Source: Spisula solida
Taxonomy: Eukaryota; Mollusca; Bivalvia; Venerida; Mactridae
Assembly: GCA_947247005.1 (NCBI GenBank)
Contig: OX365946.1
Coordinates: 51,734,734 to 51,798,733 of the forward strand
Reading direction: 5' to 3'
DNA length: 64,000 bases
Part shown: piece by piece, positions 61,111 to 64,000 of the stretch
How positions within the stretch are numbered: the first letter of the stretch is position 1
Layout: each line of letters starts with the position of its first letter
Translations under genes and position numbers: made by a program
The notes under the pieces: model-generated
What the model saw: only the letters and a program-made list of their open reading frames with translations
The model's database searches: none
Told to the model about the DNA's origin: nothing

Positions 61111-64000
61111 GCTACAAATAAATATATATAACTATTTGTCATACAAATAAGTACAGAAGTAAATCACACTTTTCGTAACTAAGGGAAAATGGTGCACAAA
61201 CAACACAATGTAGTCAAGATACGATCAAGTCAAAAACAGCTTCTATTTCAAATCATAAACCATGAAGTATATAATTTGTACATGGACTTCACATAGATAC
61301 AGTCTCATTGATCATGATAAAATGATACACCCAAATACTTGCAGCATGACTCTGAAGTGAAACACCTTAATACATGCCACACAAATAGATTCTTCAATGA
61401 AATCAGAAAAATAATTAATTTGTTATTTTCTTGAAAAGGCTTGAAGCCTAAATGTGAAAAATAATCATTTTAACTACAAAATGTGCTGTTGTTGCTACTC
61501 CCTGAATTAATTCGATGAAATCAGAGCATTGTCGGCCTGTGATGTTGTATTGCGCAATAATGAAGATGTTTAACATGTGTTTCTACCTCATGTTTAACAT
61601 TAACACGACATTGGTAACCATTGTTGTCGTGTATAACTGATGTTAACATTACAGCCACCACCCACTGTCGGTTTATCATTGCCGACATGTCGAAATGTAA
61701 ATATTGTTCTGACATGGCCAATACGATTATTGATATGAAAGAAATTGTTTTTAACAAACATTTTTGTTTTTAAATATACCGAGTACTAACTGCTATTAAA
61801 TGCTATTAAAATCTCTGCCACTATCAACTAATGTTTTAGTATTATTTCATATCAATGTGATGCACGCAGATATCAAATATTCGTATACTAATGTATATGT
61901 ATAGAGATTAGATAAAATGATAACAATTTTGACCAAGGATGGTAAAATATAATACAGCCATATTTTAATGAATTTGAACTTCAAATACTCATCACAAATA
62001 AGTGATGTCATCAATCTGCGTGACATCACCGATCAATTCGCACATATATCTGACAGAAACAGGAACTATGGGAACATATCTAGATATTGCAGAAAAAACT
62101 CTTTGTAGATCATGCTCTTATTGGGACACTATTATTTAGACATAAAACAATCGTTTAATATCGCTATGATGCAAGCGGACTCCCCCCCCCCACCTCCATG
62201 CTCGCCAAATAACCATATGATGTATGCATTACAAGCTTGCAGAGATAAATATCATCAACGAAGCATGCCCTTACAATACCGCCAACACAATACACAGCTT
62301 GAACAACCTATTGAAATTGTCAACAAAACAACCAGTTAGTAACTAATATTTCCAAACCGAGCGCAAAATAATTGAAATTTAGGAGAGAACATATTCTAAA
62401 TAGTTGAAGAATTGCTGAAATCTATACAATAGGATTGCACTTGAAGTGAGATGAGGGGAACTTAATCTATCTCGCAGTATTCAGTTATATGTAATCACAG
62501 TATTCAGTTAGGTATATGTAATCGTATAATAGGAGAGGCACTGTCAGTCTGTTATTGACCCGGACATATTAAAATCTTAAGTAGTGACAGTAAAACATGA
62601 AAAATTCATTCAAAACTACAACATGTAATTTCAGTTTGATAAAGCTACCTGTTTATAAATGACCTTGATAAAACAATCATGAAAAGCAAATACAACAAGA
62701 GGACCATGATGACAGCTGAGGCTAAAGTGCTCACCTGATTACCACAACACATGGAGGTTACATTTGATGCGGGGGTGGGAGTTTTGACGATTGAAATTTC
62801 CAAAACGCCACATTTTGACCCTCAAGACAGTTCTTTGAAGGGACATTTTCTCTAATATAATGGGTATTTTGCCTATACAAACCTGACATAGACTTGAAAT
62901 TAGCATTCTGAGCAAGTTTCATTCATATGCAACAAATATTTAATCCATTGAAAAATTAAGCATCTATTATATTGCAAAGATTTTGCCACAAGTTGACCTA
63001 CTGATCTAGTTTTTAAGCTGGTATGCCCTGTTTGAAATCTTGACCCAAATTATAGTCAGACAATTTTTATTATTTAGCATTAGCTTATTATTAACACAGG
63101 TGAGCTAAAAACAAATTAGACATTTCAAGGAAAGACTAGGCTTGTCCAAGTGTGTTGCCTGTTGATACCATTTTGCCGCTAACTGATTTCTCATAATATT
63201 AGTCATCATTAATGAATACTTCTAACAAACTTGACAACAAACAAGTCCTACCATGATACTCAGGCAATCAGCTACCCTATAAGGCAATCAGGAACCATGT
63301 AGTGTATATATACAAAACAAACAAATACAACATCATCTGATTAACGTTCATAAACTAACATTGCGTAACTCTGTAGTTACACGAAACCAATCAAGATACG
63401 ATGTCAGGTTGGACCGAGTCAGGTCAACATGGCCGAGATAAAACATGATAAATGAGGCAATATTTGTGGTCAATCACAGGGAGGTATATGACAACAAATC
63501 AACGATGACATCATACCACCCAGTAAACACAAAGACGCAATACTGGACGAGGCAGTACCTGTCGTACCATGTCACATGACCTCAGAGCCATGCACCAACC
63601 AGGTATCTGTAAAAGGGCCGATCAAACATGACTGGTACACTATCATTTGATTATCAGACATCATGCAAAACAACTTAAACATCAATAACGACTAATTTGT
63701 ATAAAAAGTGATAATCTTAAGTCAGACTAAAGCTGAATATTTAAACAGATGCCCGGTACTAAATGCCTAATTAAAGTAAACAAAAACATTGAAAAACACC
63801 CATTACAGCAAAGGGAATCAGATAAAAGGCCATTACATATTGTCGACTTAAAACATTTTAATCAAATAATTAATGCAGAGAATTTTTCCCTTATACAGCA
63901 GTGTCATTATAATCAAGGCGTCTCCCGCAAGAAAAAACTTTCTTTCAAATCATGCGGGATCCTCTCATGATATGGACTCGACAAAATCAGTTCACCATAT

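Larger units (their letters stand above)
56590..64000 (-). other. ARHGAP20-like: 5' intron/flank of the RhoGAP gene
   Basis: No confident exon. Contains MITE C (57377), a molluscan dispersed repeat (57685-57865), a palindromic element (57919), a degenerate AACACTGGCA-type array (59320), a 63-bp minisatellite (60735) and a diverged hAT-like MITE fragment at 62770-62880. A weak candidate first coding exon is at 63559-63606. Confidence 0.4.

Overview
The window is animal nuclear DNA: AT-rich, with two spliced genes, long introns and many short transposon relics. Sequence such as GGGAGATAATT tandem arrays, GACAGACAGACAG-ended repeats and the 'agctttgatatttgg' repeat type resembles bivalve or other molluscan genomes. 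A mollusc is therefore the most likely source, but this is inference from repeat style, not from a search.

Layout. (1) About 374-6824, plus strand: the last seven coding exons of a gene whose start lies left of the window. Every junction has AG/GT splice sites and matching phase, giving 284 C-terminal residues ending in TAA. The protein looks like the AttH/CrtC-type, lipocalin-like domain (RDHSYG...W and GYGLSEWEY motifs) of uncharacterised metazoan and bacterial proteins. One of its exons has had both of its splice junctions tandemly duplicated. (2) About 6825-18887: intergenic DNA, tail-to-tail between the genes. It is filled with repeats, including a 3.4-kb element with 31-bp terminal inverted repeats and several small inverted-repeat elements (MITEs). 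(3) 18888-56589, minus strand: twelve coding exons of an ARHGAP20-like Rho GTPase-activating protein with PH, RA and RhoGAP domains, then a 1,048-residue disordered tail encoded by one 3.1-kb exon. The start codon was not located with confidence; a weak candidate first coding exon lies at 63559-63606. (4) The rest is intron or 5' flank of this gene, with minisatellites, tRNA-headed SINE fragments, fold-back elements and a hammerhead-ribozyme-like motif.

The two genes converge and have no evident functional link. The RhoGAP protein is predicted to act at membranes or junctions: PH for lipids, RA for a Ras/Rap-type GTPase, RhoGAP for switching off Rho, and tail PPxY motifs plus a C-terminal T-Y-V for WW and PDZ partners. 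I found no bacterial genes, CRISPR array, rRNA or intact tRNA. No wholly new system is claimed. The most unusual items are the duplicated splice junctions at 3064-3430, the 3.4-kb terminal-repeat element, the clean fold-back insertion at 34874-35110 and the hammerhead-like motif at 36012-36038.
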